Assembly (NCBI GenBank): GCA_022448995.1
Contig: JAKVCT010000025.1
Coordinates: 1 to 34,161, forward strand
DNA from: Saprospiraceae bacterium
GTDB lineage: Bacteria; Bacteroidota; Bacteroidia; Chitinophagales; Saprospiraceae
Reading direction: 5' to 3'
Length of the DNA: 34,161 nucleotides
Of this stretch, positions 17,414 to 26,497 are shown piece by piece. Both the position numbers and the translations under genes were made by a program. A model generated the notes under the pieces. The model searched no databases, was not told the origin of the DNA, and was given only the letters and a program-made list of their open reading frames with translations. Position 1 is the first letter of the stretch. Every line of letters begins with the position of its first letter.

Positions 17414-18802
17414 ATGAAAGAACAAACTATCAAACGTAAAATAGCAATCCACGGAAAGGGGTTGCATACTGGTCAAGAAGTAAAGGTTACATTTAACCCA
17501 GCGACTACAGGACACGGAATTCAGTTCAAAAGAATAGATCTTGAAGGTCAACCTAGCTTGAAAGCAGAAGTTAAACATGTTGTGCCTTCGCAACGAAACA
17601 CAACACTCAAAAAAGGAGAGACTAGTATCGCTACTGTCGAACACGCTTTGGCAGCCATAGCAGGTCTACAGATAGATAATCTACTTATTGAGGTTGATGG
17701 TCCTGAGTTACCTATACTAGATGGAAGTTCCATCCAGTTTGTTCAAGCACTCAAAGAAGCAGAGATAGAGGTGCAAGATAAGGATAGAGAATATCTTGTT
17801 ATCGAGAAGCATATGGTTATCCGAGATGAAGAAACGGATGCAGAGTTTGTCTTAATTCCCTCAGATACTTTTGAGATAACTACCCTAATTGATTATAATT
17901 CTAATGTTTTGGGTAAGCAACATGCTTCACTAAAAGGAATCGAAAACTTCGAAGCAGAGATCGCAGATGCTCGTACCTTTGTTTTCTTGCATGAATTAGA
18001 ATCCTTAATTGATGCTGGACTAATCAAAGGAGGAGATCTAGATAATGCAGTAGTTTTTGTAAGTGAGCTTTTAGATGATGCTGAGTTAGAGCGCTTAGCA
18101 AAGAAACTCAACAGACCTTCTATCAAGGTAGAACGACAGGGAATTTTGAATACAACAGAGCTAAGACACTGGAATGAGCCGGCTCGTCACAAGCTATTAG
18201 ACGTAATCGGTGATCTTTCTTTGGCTGGCAAATACATAAAGGGCAAGATTATTGCTACTAAACCAGGACATAGTGTAAACCAAAAAGTTGCCCAAAAGCT
18301 CCAAGATCTCCTAAAAAAACAACGTAAGACAAGAGAAATCCCTCACTATTATCCTAATAAAACACCTATTTTTGACAGCATAGCTATTTCTCAACGGCTA
18401 CAACATCGCTTTCCATTTTTATTGATTGATAAAATCATAGAAATGTCGGATAAGCATATTGTAGGAGTAAAAAATGTGACGGTAAATGAACCTTTCTTCC
18501 CTGGTCATTTTCCAGGTAATCCTGTAATGCCAGGTGTATTGCAGATAGAGGCTATGGCGCAAACTGGAGGAATTCTAGTCCTCAACAGTGTAGATGATCC
18601 TCATGAGTGGGATACCTACTTCTTGCGCATAGATAATGCACGATTCCGTCACAAAGTAATTCCTGGTGATACCATCATGTTCAAGATGGAATATATGCGT
18701 CCTTCTCGCCGAGGACTCTGCGAAATGCGCGGTCGTGCATTTGTTGGAGACAAATTGGTTGCAGAAGCAGAGTTGTTAGCACAAATCATTAAGCGAAAAT
18801 GA
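17414..18802 (+). CDS. lpxC-fabZ: Bifunctional UDP-3-O-acyl-GlcNAc deacetylase / 3-hydroxyacyl-ACP dehydratase
   Basis: The protein has 462 residues. LpxC (about 1-300) catalyses the committed deacetylation of lipid A synthesis; zinc ligands correspond to His77 (VEHALAA), His259 and Asp263 (RHKLLDVIGDL), with catalytic Glu76 and His286 (PGHSVN). FabZ (about 318-462) dehydrates 3-hydroxyacyl-ACP in fatty acid synthesis; its hot-dog motif is FFPGHFPGNPVMPG, with His365 and Glu379. The fusion is a known Bacteroidota/Chlorobi feature and links the two branches that compete for 3-hydroxyacyl-ACP. Length and both active sites look complete. It overlaps lpxA by ATGA, so translational coupling is expected, and an exact Bacteroidota promoter lies about 110 bp upstream. 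The usual upstream partner lpxD is not in this window. Confidence 0.97.
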   Translation: MKEQTIKRKIAIHGKGLHTGQEVKVTFNPATTGHGIQFKRIDLEGQPSLKAEVKHVVPSQRNTTLKKGETSIATVEHALAAIAGLQIDNLLIEVDGPELPILDGSSIQFVQALKEAEIEVQDKDREYLVIEKHMVIRDEETDAEFVLIPSDTFEITTLIDYNSNVLGKQHASLKGIENFEAEIADARTFVFLHELESLIDAGLIKGGDLDNAVVFVSELLDDAELERLAKKLNRPSIKVERQGILNTTELRHWNEPARHKLLDVIGDLSLAGKYIKGKIIATKPGHSVNQKVAQKLQDLLKKQRKTREIPHYYPNKTPIFDSIAISQRLQHRFPFLLIDKIIEMSDKHIVGVKNVTVNEPFFPGHFPGNPVMPGVLQIEAMAQTGGILVLNSVDDPHEWDTYFLRIDNARFRHKVIPGDTIMFKMEYMRPSRRGLCEMRGRAFVGDKLVAEAELLAQIIKRK

Positions 18803-19602
18803 AAAGACAAATGCATCACTCTCTTGCAGTAATACATAGAAATGCCCAGATCGGCAAAGATGTCACAATAGGTCCTTTTGTGGTAATCGAGGATGATGTG
18901 GTAATTGAGGATGGAACATGGATTGGAGCACATGCAGTTATCATGTCTGGATCAAGAATTGGGAAAAATTGCAAGATTTTTCCTGGTGCAGTGATTGGGG
19001 CTGTTCCTCAAGATCTCAAATTTAACGGAGAGTGCACGCTTCTAGAAATTGGAGATAATACTACTATCCGAGAATATTGCACACTCAACAGAGGAACTGA
19101 TGCCTTAGGAAGAACCTCTATTGGCAACAATTGTCTACTAATGGCCTATGTCCATGTAGCTCACGATTGTACGGTGGGTAATCACTGTATACTAGCCAAT
19201 AATGCTACGTTGGCTGGCCATGTTGAAGTAGAGGATAATGCAATTTTGGGTGGTATGACAGCTGTACACCAGTTCACCCGTATCGGAGCACACTGTATGT
19301 TGGGTGGTGGATCTTTGGTCAACAAAGATGTACCTCCGTTTGTCCGTGCTGCACGTTATCCAGTATCTTATATTGGTATTAATACTGTAGGGCTTCGTAG
19401 AAGAGGCTTTTCTGATGCTAAGATTCGTCATGTTCGCAATATTTATCATACCTTATTTGTGCAACACCAGAATCGAACACAGGCCTTAAAAGCTATTGAA
19501 ACAGAGATAGAAGACAGCAAAGAACGTCAGATGATTTGCGATTTTGTCAAACAGTCTAGAAATGGTGTGATCAAGGGACCCAAAACTATATCCCGTAAAT
19601 AA
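18799..19602 (+). CDS. lpxA: UDP-N-acetylglucosamine O-acyltransferase
   Basis: The protein has 267 residues, the normal LpxA length. It transfers a 3-hydroxyacyl chain from ACP to UDP-GlcNAc, the first step of lipid A synthesis, in the cytoplasm. The left-handed beta-helix is evident as hexapeptide repeats from about residue 13 to 185 (IGKDVT, IGPFVV, IEDGTW and similar). The catalytic base is His122 in VAHDC. A C-terminal helical domain (about 190-267) completes the trimer fold. The ATG overlaps the stop of lpxC-fabZ by four bases (18799-18802). A terminator-like hairpin follows at 19622-19660. Confidence 0.97.
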   Translation: MKRQMHHSLAVIHRNAQIGKDVTIGPFVVIEDDVVIEDGTWIGAHAVIMSGSRIGKNCKIFPGAVIGAVPQDLKFNGECTLLEIGDNTTIREYCTLNRGTDALGRTSIGNNCLLMAYVHVAHDCTVGNHCILANNATLAGHVEVEDNAILGGMTAVHQFTRIGAHCMLGGGSLVNKDVPPFVRAARYPVSYIGINTVGLRRRGFSDAKIRHVRNIYHTLFVQHQNRTQALKAIETEIEDSKERQMICDFVKQSRNGVIKGPKTISRK

Positions 19603-19621
19603 ATGTATGCCTAGATTTCTG

Positions 19622-19660
19622 CTAAAATAGTATATGAAAAACTATTCTATTTTAGGTTTT
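19622..19660 (+). terminator. Terminator after lpxA
   Basis: CTAAAATAG (19622-19630) pairs with CTATTTTAG (19647-19655), followed by a T-run (gtttt). The stem is AT-rich, so strength is uncertain, but it closes the lpxC-fabZ-lpxA unit. Confidence 0.55.
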
Positions 19661-19818
19661 TAGACCTTATATGTATTTGTTGTCCCCTCCTCTGAGGAAT
19701 CAATCAATTTTGTCTAAATAAAAATAATGTATTCATACAATCACATACACCAGCTCCAAACTGATTCTATGATTTTTTGATAATTCTATAAAGCTTTCAA
19801 ACCGAATATCGAACATTT

Positions 19819-20457
19819 ATGCAGATTCAACTGAAGCAGCTTAGCAAACGCTACCAGTACGAATGGATATTTAGAAATATAGATTATACATTTATAAGTG
19901 GAGAAAACTATGCAATTCTAGGGCACAATGGTTCTGGGAAATCAACCCTTATGCAAGTACTCTCTGCTTATTTATCTCCCTCCAAAGGAAGTATCCATTT
20001 TACACAAGCAGGTAAGGAAATACCTGTAGCTGAAGTTTATCAGTGGATTAGTTACACAGCTCCTTATGTTCAATTAGTAGAAGAATTTACTTTGATAGAA
20101 ATGCTTAATTTTCATCAAAAATTTAAAACTTATCAGAACAATCTAGCTCCTAAAGATTTATTAGAGCTTCTACAATTTTCCAAAAGTAGCCACCAAAAGC
20201 CCTTGAAGTATTTTTCTTCGGGAATGAAACAACGTGTCAAACTAGCTCTAACTATTTGTTCACAAACACCTGTTCTATTATTAGATGAGCCCACTATTAC
20301 ACTTGATCGGCAAGGAGTAAGTTGGTACCAGCAGTTATTAGAAAATTATGCCTTAGGCAAACGTTTGCTTATAATTGCATCTAATGTAGAAGAAGATTAT
20401 CAATATTGTTCCCATCATATTCACATTACAGACTACAAAAAGAAGAAGAAAATATAA
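19819..20457 (+). CDS. Orphan ABC transporter ATP-binding subunit
   Basis: The protein has 212 residues and is a single nucleotide-binding domain. Walker A is GHNGSGKS (35-42), the signature is FSSGMKQ (132-138), and Walker B with catalytic Glu is LLLDEP (153-158, Glu157). The H-loop position reads IASNVEED (186-193), so Asn189 occupies the usual switch-histidine place. No permease gene is adjacent; the next gene is an SGNH hydrolase more than 500 bp away. Proximity to the lipid A genes invites a role in envelope transport, but that is inference. Short stand-alone ATPases of this kind occur in Bacteroidota, pairing with permeases encoded elsewhere. Confidence 0.85.
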   Translation: MQIQLKQLSKRYQYEWIFRNIDYTFISGENYAILGHNGSGKSTLMQVLSAYLSPSKGSIHFTQAGKEIPVAEVYQWISYTAPYVQLVEEFTLIEMLNFHQKFKTYQNNLAPKDLLELLQFSKSSHQKPLKYFSSGMKQRVKLALTICSQTPVLLLDEPTITLDRQGVSWYQQLLENYALGKRLLIIASNVEEDYQYCSHHIHITDYKKKKKI

Positions 20458-20976
20458 TTAAGCGCAGCTAAATAGCTTGTACTTAGTGGACAGGCTTACA
20501 AAATATATCTACTTGATCCAGTTGGGTAAATTTAACTAAGTTTTTAGCGAAACTAAGTGTTAAGAGCTTTCGCCTTAAATATCATTTGCATCTATCCATA
20601 ACACAGACCTTTAGTTTCACTGAACCCTTCGGGGTTTAGCTTTGCTGAGCACTTCGTGGTTTACTTCGTAGAGCCCTTCGGGGTTAGCTCTGCGCTAATA
20701 AAAGCTCTGATTAAAAATGTTTAAAATTCAGGTTACAGAGTACTAAACAAAAGTCCTTTTTATACGTAATCTTAAAAGCTGCAATTGACTACAATAGTCT
20801 GTGAAGGGTCAGTTTAGCTGAGTCTTTCAGAGTGTACAAAAAGTCATAGACTATTGTGATTAAATAAAACTGAAAATCATGAGTTAAATTCAAGAGATAA
20901 AGTTTCTACAGAACAGTAAAACGCTCTTGCTACAACTGGTTTTCCATCCTACAAAACTCGACTAAAACAAGTTATT
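20458..20976. repeat. Intergenic region built largely of dispersed repeats
   Basis: This is 519 bp without a gene. The 45 bases at 20513-20557 match the reverse complement of 29260-29304 at about 40 positions. An array of short triloop palindromes lies at 20605-20700. An inverted repeat (caatagtct 20792-20800 against agactattg 20848-20856) lies further right. The bases just before the next gene (cctacaaaactcgactaaaa, 20948-20967) resemble those before the CHAT gene (11395-11414). Confidence 0.65.
20605..20700. repeat. Triloop palindrome array, copy 1
   Basis: In succession: aacccttcggggtt, tagctttgct, gcacttcgtg, tacttcgta, gcccttcggggtt and agctctgcgct, each a 3-5 bp stem around a three-base loop (ttc, ttt or tct). 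The 26 bases at 20637-20662 agree, with one mismatch, with the copies at 34008-34033 and 34053-34078. Confidence 0.65.
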
Positions 20977-22362
20977 ATGCTCATAAATGGATTCAAAATC
21001 CTAATTGTCTCTGGGTTGGCTGTTCTTGCTTTTTATCCCAAATCTGACCCTGTCAACTCATCAAGTAGCCTAAGTAAAAAGCCTATTTTCTCTACAAATC
21101 TATCTGATCCTCCTCCTACAGAAAATACAATAAGTCCTGTAGATGCAATGTCTTCTAGTCCTTCAAACTCAGAAGATAAACATCCTTTAATCAATGAACC
21201 AAGAGTATCTATTCCGGAGTTTATCCAACAAGACCAAAATAAAATTCAATCCCTAGAATATCTAAGAAGCTTTTTTGAAAAATTAAATGCACTAGAGCAG
21301 AAACAACGACAACAAGTGCGTATTATCCATATTGGAGACTCTCACCTACAAGCTGGACAACTCTCAGGTAAGTTACGTCGCTTATTACAGTCTGCGTATG
21401 GGAATGCTGGACGTGGTTTGGTTTTTCCTTATCGTCTAGCACGCAGTAATGCACCGGCTGACTTATATTCTAAATCAAATGTGAGTTGGGAACGGCAAAT
21501 GAATATTCAAGGTAATCATAAAATTCCTGTAGGGATCAGTGGTTTTAGTCTACGAACTTATGATTCGAATTTTAGGTGGAATTTTAAAATTCGTGAAGCC
21601 TATCAAGAAGATTATACCTTTGACAAATTAACGCTAATCAATCAAAAAGGTAGTTCCATTTATACTTCTCAAGTTGTTGGAGGTTGGCATGAAACCTGTC
21701 CTGAAAATGCCAAAACGATCCCACACCAAAATACAGATATCAGCAGTAGTAGTATCTTTTTTGAAATGCCTCAAACCGCCTTTAGTCTATTTGGAAAAAA
21801 GGAAGCTGCCAGCCAAAAACAATTTATATTGCAAGGCACTATCCTTGAGAATACACAATCCACTGGTGTTCTGTACCATATGATTGGAGTTAATGGTGCA
21901 ACCTACAGAAGTTATAACCGATCTCAAGATTTTATTCAACAACTTAATGAACTAGATGCAGATTTAATTATTATATCCTTAGGTACAAATGAGGCCTATG
22001 ATGCCAATTATTCTGATGATCGGATGTCACCTCAAATTAATAAATTCGTAGAAGCGATTCAGCAAGAAACGAATTGTGATGCAATTCTTTTAGTTTCGCC
22101 TAATGACATCTTATTACAAAAAAAATATAAGACCAAACATCCACAAGAAGTTAGTCAACTCTTGAACAAGAAATCAAACGAATATCAGACTGCTTTTTGG
22201 GACTTTTATCAGATTATGGGTGCAGAAGGCTCTATTCGAACTTGGCAGACTAACGGATTAGCTCAGCGAGATTATATTCATCTAACGAAAGGTGGCTATG
22301 AGGTTGCTGCTCAACTCTTGTTTGATGCAATTAATAATGCTTACAAAAACTACAAAAAATGA
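20977..22362 (+). CDS. SGNH/GDSL-type hydrolase-like protein
   Basis: The protein has 461 residues. The N-terminus is hydrophobic (about 6-20), acting as signal peptide or anchor, followed by a low-complexity Ser/Pro linker (about 24-75). The SGNH blocks are recognisable: [11 protein letters not shown] with Ser122, LGTNEAYD with Asn338, and the terminal DYIHL with Asp432 and His435. The family includes O-acetyl-esterases acting on peptidoglycan or polysaccharide, and AlgX-like acetyltransferases. About 200 residues lie between the first two blocks, more than in compact SGNH enzymes. The stop overlaps the start of the next gene by ATGA (22359-22362), so the two are co-translated. Confidence 0.75.
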   Translation: MLINGFKILIVSGLAVLAFYPKSDPVNSSSSLSKKPIFSTNLSDPPPTENTISPVDAMSSSPSNSEDKHPLINEPRVSIPEFIQQDQNKIQSLEYLRSFFEKLNALEQKQRQQVRIIHIGDSHLQAGQLSGKLRRLLQSAYGNAGRGLVFPYRLARSNAPADLYSKSNVSWERQMNIQGNHKIPVGISGFSLRTYDSNFRWNFKIREAYQEDYTFDKLTLINQKGSSIYTSQVVGGWHETCPENAKTIPHQNTDISSSSIFFEMPQTAFSLFGKKEAASQKQFILQGTILENTQSTGVLYHMIGVNGATYRSYNRSQDFIQQLNELDADLIIISLGTNEAYDANYSDDRMSPQINKFVEAIQQETNCDAILLVSPNDILLQKKYKTKHPQEVSQLLNKKSNEYQTAFWDFYQIMGAEGSIRTWQTNGLAQRDYIHLTKGGYEVAAQLLFDAINNAYKNYKK

Positions 22363-24416
22363 GTTCAAAAAAATATACCAATCGACTAATTCAGGAGTCG
22401 AGTCCCTACCTATTGCAACATGCACATAACCCTGTAGATTGGTATCCTTGGGGAGAAGAAGCATTCAAGAAAGCTCAATTAGAAGATAAACCTATTCTGG
22501 TAAGTATTGGCTACTCAAGCTGCCATTGGTGCCATGTAATGGAAAGAGAATCTTTTGAAAATGAAGAGATTGCTAAGTTTATGAATACTTATTTTATTAA
22601 TATCAAAGTAGATCGAGAAGAACGTCCTGATGTTGATAATATCTATATGGAAGCTGTACAAGCCATCACCAATGGTAGTGGTGGTTGGCCTCTAAACTGT
22701 TTTTTGTTGCCTGATGGGCAACCCTTTTTTGGAGGTACTTACTTCCCTCCACAAAAAGCACATAATCGACCTTCCTGGCCTATGGTTCTCAACAATATTG
22801 CTAATGCATTTTTCAACAAACGAGAAGAAGTTGAAGACCAAGCAAAATCTGTAACAGAATATGTTAAGCGTTCAGATAGTTATTTCCTATCTAAATTAGA
22901 TATCACAGAAGAAGTAACTTTCACAAAAAATATTATTCAAGAAAGTTTTGATAAATTAAAAGACAACTTTGATACAGTAGAAGGGGGATTTGGACACTCA
23001 CCTAAATTCCCTAGCACAATGGCACTGCGTTTTTGTCTCAATTATCATTATTATACTCAAGACGAAGTAGCATTGGACCATCTGAATCGTTCCTTGAAAG
23101 GGATGATTTTTGGCGGAATTTACGACCAACTTGGTGGAGGATTTGCACGCTATTCGGTAGATAAAGAATGGTTAGTTCCTCATTTTGAGAAAATGCTATA
23201 TGATAATGCACTTTTGATCCATCTAATGGCTGATGCTTATCAATATACCAAAGATGATCTATACAAAACTACGATTGAGGAAACTATTACTTGGTTGGAG
23301 CGTGAAATGCATGCGAAAAATGGAGGTTTTTATGCTGCTCTTGATGCTGATTCTGAAGGTGTGGAGGGTAAATTTTATGTTTGGTCAGCACAGGAATTTT
23401 CAGATCATCTAGATTTAGGAGAGGAATGGGCACTCGAATTTTATGATGTCAGTGAAGAAGGTAATTGGGAACATAGCAATATCCTGAATAGAAAACAAAC
23501 TTTGGAAGATTTTGCCAAAGCTAAGGACTTAGATTATACGGAACTAAAGAAGCAATTGGACAAGATTCATAGACATCTTTTGGCTAGTAGAGCTCAACGT
23601 ATCCGACCTGGTCTAGATGATAAAATTCTCTTATCGTGGAATGGACTTTTAGTTACAGCTTATGCCAAAGCTTATCGAGCAACTCAGCAGGAAAAATATA
23701 AAGATACAGCAGAGCAAACACTTGATTTCTTGATGAAAACCTTCCAAAAAGAAGGTGCGGCCCTGTATCATACTTACAAGGATGGAAAAGCAAAATACCA
23801 AGCATTTCTAGACGATTATGCAAATTTGATAGAAGCTTGTTTAGAAGTTTATCAGATCAATTTTGATAAGAAATATCTAACTGCTGCTCAGAATTTCACA
23901 CAATATTGTCTAAAGTACTTTTATGATACAAATGAAGGACTATTCTATTACACTTCTTCTGAACAGACCGATGTCATTCTGCGCAAAAAGAATTTGTATG
24001 ACAATGCTACACCTTCTGGGAACTCCACTATGTTTCATAACCTATTGAAAATTAGCGCTTTTCTAGATATACCTGAGTACAAGGAAAAAGTAGAACAAGG
24101 GTTAGCTAAAATGCTAAAAAGTATCCAAAAATTCCCTCAATCTTTTGCAAATTGGGCCAATATACTTTATCCTTTAGTCTATGGAATCAAGGAAATTGCT
24201 GTCTTGGGCAAGGATTATAAGCAACTAATTAAGGAAATACAACAGTTTTATTTTCCTTCTGCAGTACTCGGTGCAGCTTCCAAAGCAGATGCTACCCTCC
24301 CCTTGCTAAAGGATAAAGAACATGGTGATAAGACGCTATTATTCTTGTGTGAGAATTATGCTTGCCAAAAGCCAGTGGAAACATTAGAAGAGTTTGAAGG
24401 ACTATTGACTTCATAA
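22359..24416 (+). CDS. DUF255 / YyaL-type thioredoxin-domain protein
   Basis: The protein has 685 residues, the usual length for the YyaL/SPATA20 family. The N-terminal thioredoxin-like domain carries [14 protein letters not shown] with the CxxC pair Cys55 and Cys58, preceded by the family hallmark [13 protein letters not shown]. The remaining about 500 residues form an alpha/alpha-barrel resembling N-acylglucosamine 2-epimerase/six-hairpin glycosidases ([30 protein letters not shown]). No signal peptide, so it is cytoplasmic. The substrate of this conserved family is not established. It is translationally coupled to the SGNH gene and closed by the hairpin at 24441-24474. Confidence 0.92.
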   Translation: MSSKKYTNRLIQESSPYLLQHAHNPVDWYPWGEEAFKKAQLEDKPILVSIGYSSCHWCHVMERESFENEEIAKFMNTYFINIKVDREERPDVDNIYMEAVQAITNGSGGWPLNCFLLPDGQPFFGGTYFPPQKAHNRPSWPMVLNNIANAFFNKREEVEDQAKSVTEYVKRSDSYFLSKLDITEEVTFTKNIIQESFDKLKDNFDTVEGGFGHSPKFPSTMALRFCLNYHYYTQDEVALDHLNRSLKGMIFGGIYDQLGGGFARYSVDKEWLVPHFEKMLYDNALLIHLMADAYQYTKDDLYKTTIEETITWLEREMHAKNGGFYAALDADSEGVEGKFYVWSAQEFSDHLDLGEEWALEFYDVSEEGNWEHSNILNRKQTLEDFAKAKDLDYTELKKQLDKIHRHLLASRAQRIRPGLDDKILLSWNGLLVTAYAKAYRATQQEKYKDTAEQTLDFLMKTFQKEGAALYHTYKDGKAKYQAFLDDYANLIEACLEVYQINFDKKYLTAAQNFTQYCLKYFYDTNEGLFYYTSSEQTDVILRKKNLYDNATPSGNSTMFHNLLKISAFLDIPEYKEKVEQGLAKMLKSIQKFPQSFANWANILYPLVYGIKEIAVLGKDYKQLIKEIQQFYFPSAVLGAASKADATLPLLKDKEHGDKTLLFLCENYACQKPVETLEEFEGLLTS

Positions 24417-24440
24417 TATATTTATATTATTTGATAACTT

Positions 24441-24474
24441 GATGCTTACTTTAGTTGATGCTAGAGTAAGCATC
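24441..24474 (+). terminator. Terminator after the DUF255 gene
   Basis: GATGCTTACT (24441-24450) pairs over 10 bp with AGTAAGCATC (24465-24474), followed by ttctattt. It separates the DUF255 gene from the three-gene cluster that follows. Confidence 0.6.
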
Positions 24475-24526
24475 TTCTATTTAGACAACTATCAAAAGCA
24501 TCTATAAAACATTAATAAACAATGCA

Positions 24527-24556
24527 TTGGAAAATTCCTTTTTTTAATTAACTTTA
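24527..24556 (+). promoter_or_regulatory. Candidate promoter of the three-gene cluster
   Basis: TTGG (24527-24530), 18 bp, then TAACTTTA (24549-24556). This is one mismatch from TAnnTTTG at the -7 element and slightly short in spacing, so it is only a candidate. Confidence 0.3.
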
Positions 24557-24595
24557 TAGTACTAATCCCCTCTTCGAATTTCCAATAACCAAAAA

Positions 24596-26227
24596 ATGAA
24601 GAGAGAAACACATATTCCAATAACACAACCAAACATTTCTAAACCCATGAATAATAACGATGTTATTACAGCCCTCCAAGCGCTCAAGACTAAATTAGAA
24701 ACCACTATTCAGCAATTTGAAAATAATGATGATGACGGCGACGGGATTGTTGATAGAGGTCATCTTACTCCAATGGAGCAAGAAATCATAGACGGTATTA
24801 CACAAGAAGTCGCTACGTTTAAGGAAAGGCATAAAGCTCTGCTAGAACCTTCACAAAATAATGCCTCACTTTCATTTGAGAAACCAGATGAAACGGTTAT
24901 TGCCTCCACACAAGATGAAGCAACTCGCAAAAGAAAAGAAGCTGAAGAAAAACAAGCGAATCAAAATCATACAGAATATAATAATGCAGCTGGAAGTATC
25001 ACTAAACAGAACACGATAAATGGATCCTTGACTTGGGATTCTATCGAGGGAAGCATTGGTAGTGCTATTTCTGTAGGTTTTAAGGGTAATTCTTATTCAC
25101 CTATTGCACCTGGCTTATTCTTGAAATTAGGCTTTGGTTTAGAAGCTAAAGGAGGTGTAGAAACTGGTGCAAAAATGCAATGGACAGACAAAGCCAACAC
25201 AAAGTGGAATCTCATGGGCCCCCAGGTCAATTGGTCGGAAGCTAATGGTGAGTTTAATATTAAGGGATACGCAGAATTAAAAGGAACTGTATCCATTGGT
25301 TTATCGGTTTTAGGTTTAGTGGAAGCTACTGCCGAGCCCTCCATTAGTATTAATGCTCAATTAGATAATAAAGTGACTGTGGGGAATGAATTTAAGATAG
25401 AAATAGGAAATTTAACTGGTGGGATCAATGCAGGTATTGAATTCAAACTTGGAGCTGCTGGATGGATTGCAGAAGCACTAGATTCCCTCTATGATGGTCT
25501 TAGTGAGTATGTAGTCTTAAAATATGCGCTTCCCAAAGGAGAATTCCTGAAAATGGAGAGCAAAATGGATACCTATCTTCCCTATATGTTTGGTCCAACG
25601 GATGTAACTTTTTCTAAAGGAGATACACTAATTGCTCTAGAAGAAGTAATCAACAACTATATTGAATACTTAAAATATCTTATAAATCAAATTAAAAACG
25701 GTGTCATTGAGGCTGCTAAATTTATTACGCAGAAAATTAATACTATGGCAAATTTAGTTACTGCCATGAGCAACTCACTAAGTGACGCAGCTAGGGCACA
25801 AATTAAAGATCTTACTATTGATTCAATGACTATTACCTTAGATGATATTCACTATGATTATGGAGAAGAAATGGATATAACTATAGATCTAAAACTAAAA
25901 GACGACGATTGGTTCTATAATGATACACATTATGGCAATATTTGGGTAGAACTCTACTATGGAGAAACTAAAATCGATGGAGCAGAGGCCTTTTGTTCTT
26001 TTAAGATCAAAAGACAATTCCAAGATACTTGTACGATAAAAATACCTAAAAACCTAGATCCTTCTTGGGCAAATGATGATGAGGCTCCTGAGGATGTCGA
26101 TGATTATATCCCCCCATCCAACTATATCAATGAAAAATGGGGCGTTTGTGTTTATGTTGAATTTAATAATAATCAGTACCAACAAAAAGAATGGGAAAAT
26201 GACAATTTCTTTATGTGGTCAGCTTAA
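24596..26227 (+). CDS. Unrecognised leaderless protein A of the paralogue pair
   Basis: The frame gives 543 residues from ATG 24596. The ATG at 24647 (residue 18) aligns with the start of the paralogue at 27537 and may be the true start. I recognise no family. Visible parts, in full-frame numbering: an N-terminal helical pair around NDDDGDGIVDRG (44-55), with the DxDxDGxxxD spacing of EF-hand, dockerin or thrombospondin-3 calcium loops; a charged linker (about 85-130); a beta-rich domain (about 138-320) with alternating small and hydrophobic residues; a helical segment (about 340-400); and a C-terminal beta domain (about 404-543) containing DLKLKDDDWFYNDTH. There is no signal peptide, lipobox or T9SS tail, so it is cytoplasmic or leaves by a leaderless route. 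Confidence 0.75.
   Translation: MKRETHIPITQPNISKPMNNNDVITALQALKTKLETTIQQFENNDDDGDGIVDRGHLTPMEQEIIDGITQEVATFKERHKALLEPSQNNASLSFEKPDETVIASTQDEATRKRKEAEEKQANQNHTEYNNAAGSITKQNTINGSLTWDSIEGSIGSAISVGFKGNSYSPIAPGLFLKLGFGLEAKGGVETGAKMQWTDKANTKWNLMGPQVNWSEANGEFNIKGYAELKGTVSIGLSVLGLVEATAEPSISINAQLDNKVTVGNEFKIEIGNLTGGINAGIEFKLGAAGWIAEALDSLYDGLSEYVVLKYALPKGEFLKMESKMDTYLPYMFGPTDVTFSKGDTLIALEEVINNYIEYLKYLINQIKNGVIEAAKFITQKINTMANLVTAMSNSLSDAARAQIKDLTIDSMTITLDDIHYDYGEEMDITIDLKLKDDDWFYNDTHYGNIWVELYYGETKIDGAEAFCSFKIKRQFQDTCTIKIPKNLDPSWANDDEAPEDVDDYIPPSNYINEKWGVCVYVEFNNNQYQQKEWENDNFFMWSA
25886..25930 (+). other. Conserved block shared with the downstream paralogue
   Basis: The 15 residues DLKLKDDDWFYNDTH are identical in both paralogues (second copy at 28740-28784). 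The 45 codon bases differ at six positions and all six changes are synonymous. Confidence 0.9.
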
Positions 26228-26497
26228 TTCATTGATAACAAATTACTTAAATATATATATGGTTAAGAGATGATAAAGTGCTAGGTTTAATGCTATATCG
26301 TCCTTTTTTTTCATTAGAAAAACCACTTTTTTTTATTAGAAAAAACGGTATATTACTTCGTCTTGACATATCATGTCAAGACGAAGCCTGTTTTGGGCAA
26401 AATATTTTTGCATTGATAAAATTATAAAAAGAAGTTGTTTAGTCACTCTCTTATTTTTTTACGAAAACAAATATAATTTCTAATTTTAAAAGGATAC
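26228..26497. repeat. Spacer with direct repeat and hairpin
   Basis: A tandem-like direct repeat of the form c-tttttttt-(c)attagaaaaac occurs at 26303-26323 and 26326-26346. It is followed by the hairpin at 26356-26386. The repeat gives long T-runs just before the hairpin rather than after it. Confidence 0.5.
26356..26386. terminator. Perfect 14-bp hairpin with 3-nt loop
   Basis: CTTCGTCTTGACAT (26356-26369) pairs with ATGTCAAGACGAAG (26373-26386) around a three-base loop, followed by cctgtttt. It is probably the terminator of the first gene of the cluster, though the T-run is short and interrupted. Confidence 0.6.

Noticed and set aside
26303..26346. T-runs before the 26356 hairpin as a separate terminator
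   Set aside because: No stem precedes the runs; they form a direct repeat of AT-rich sequence.
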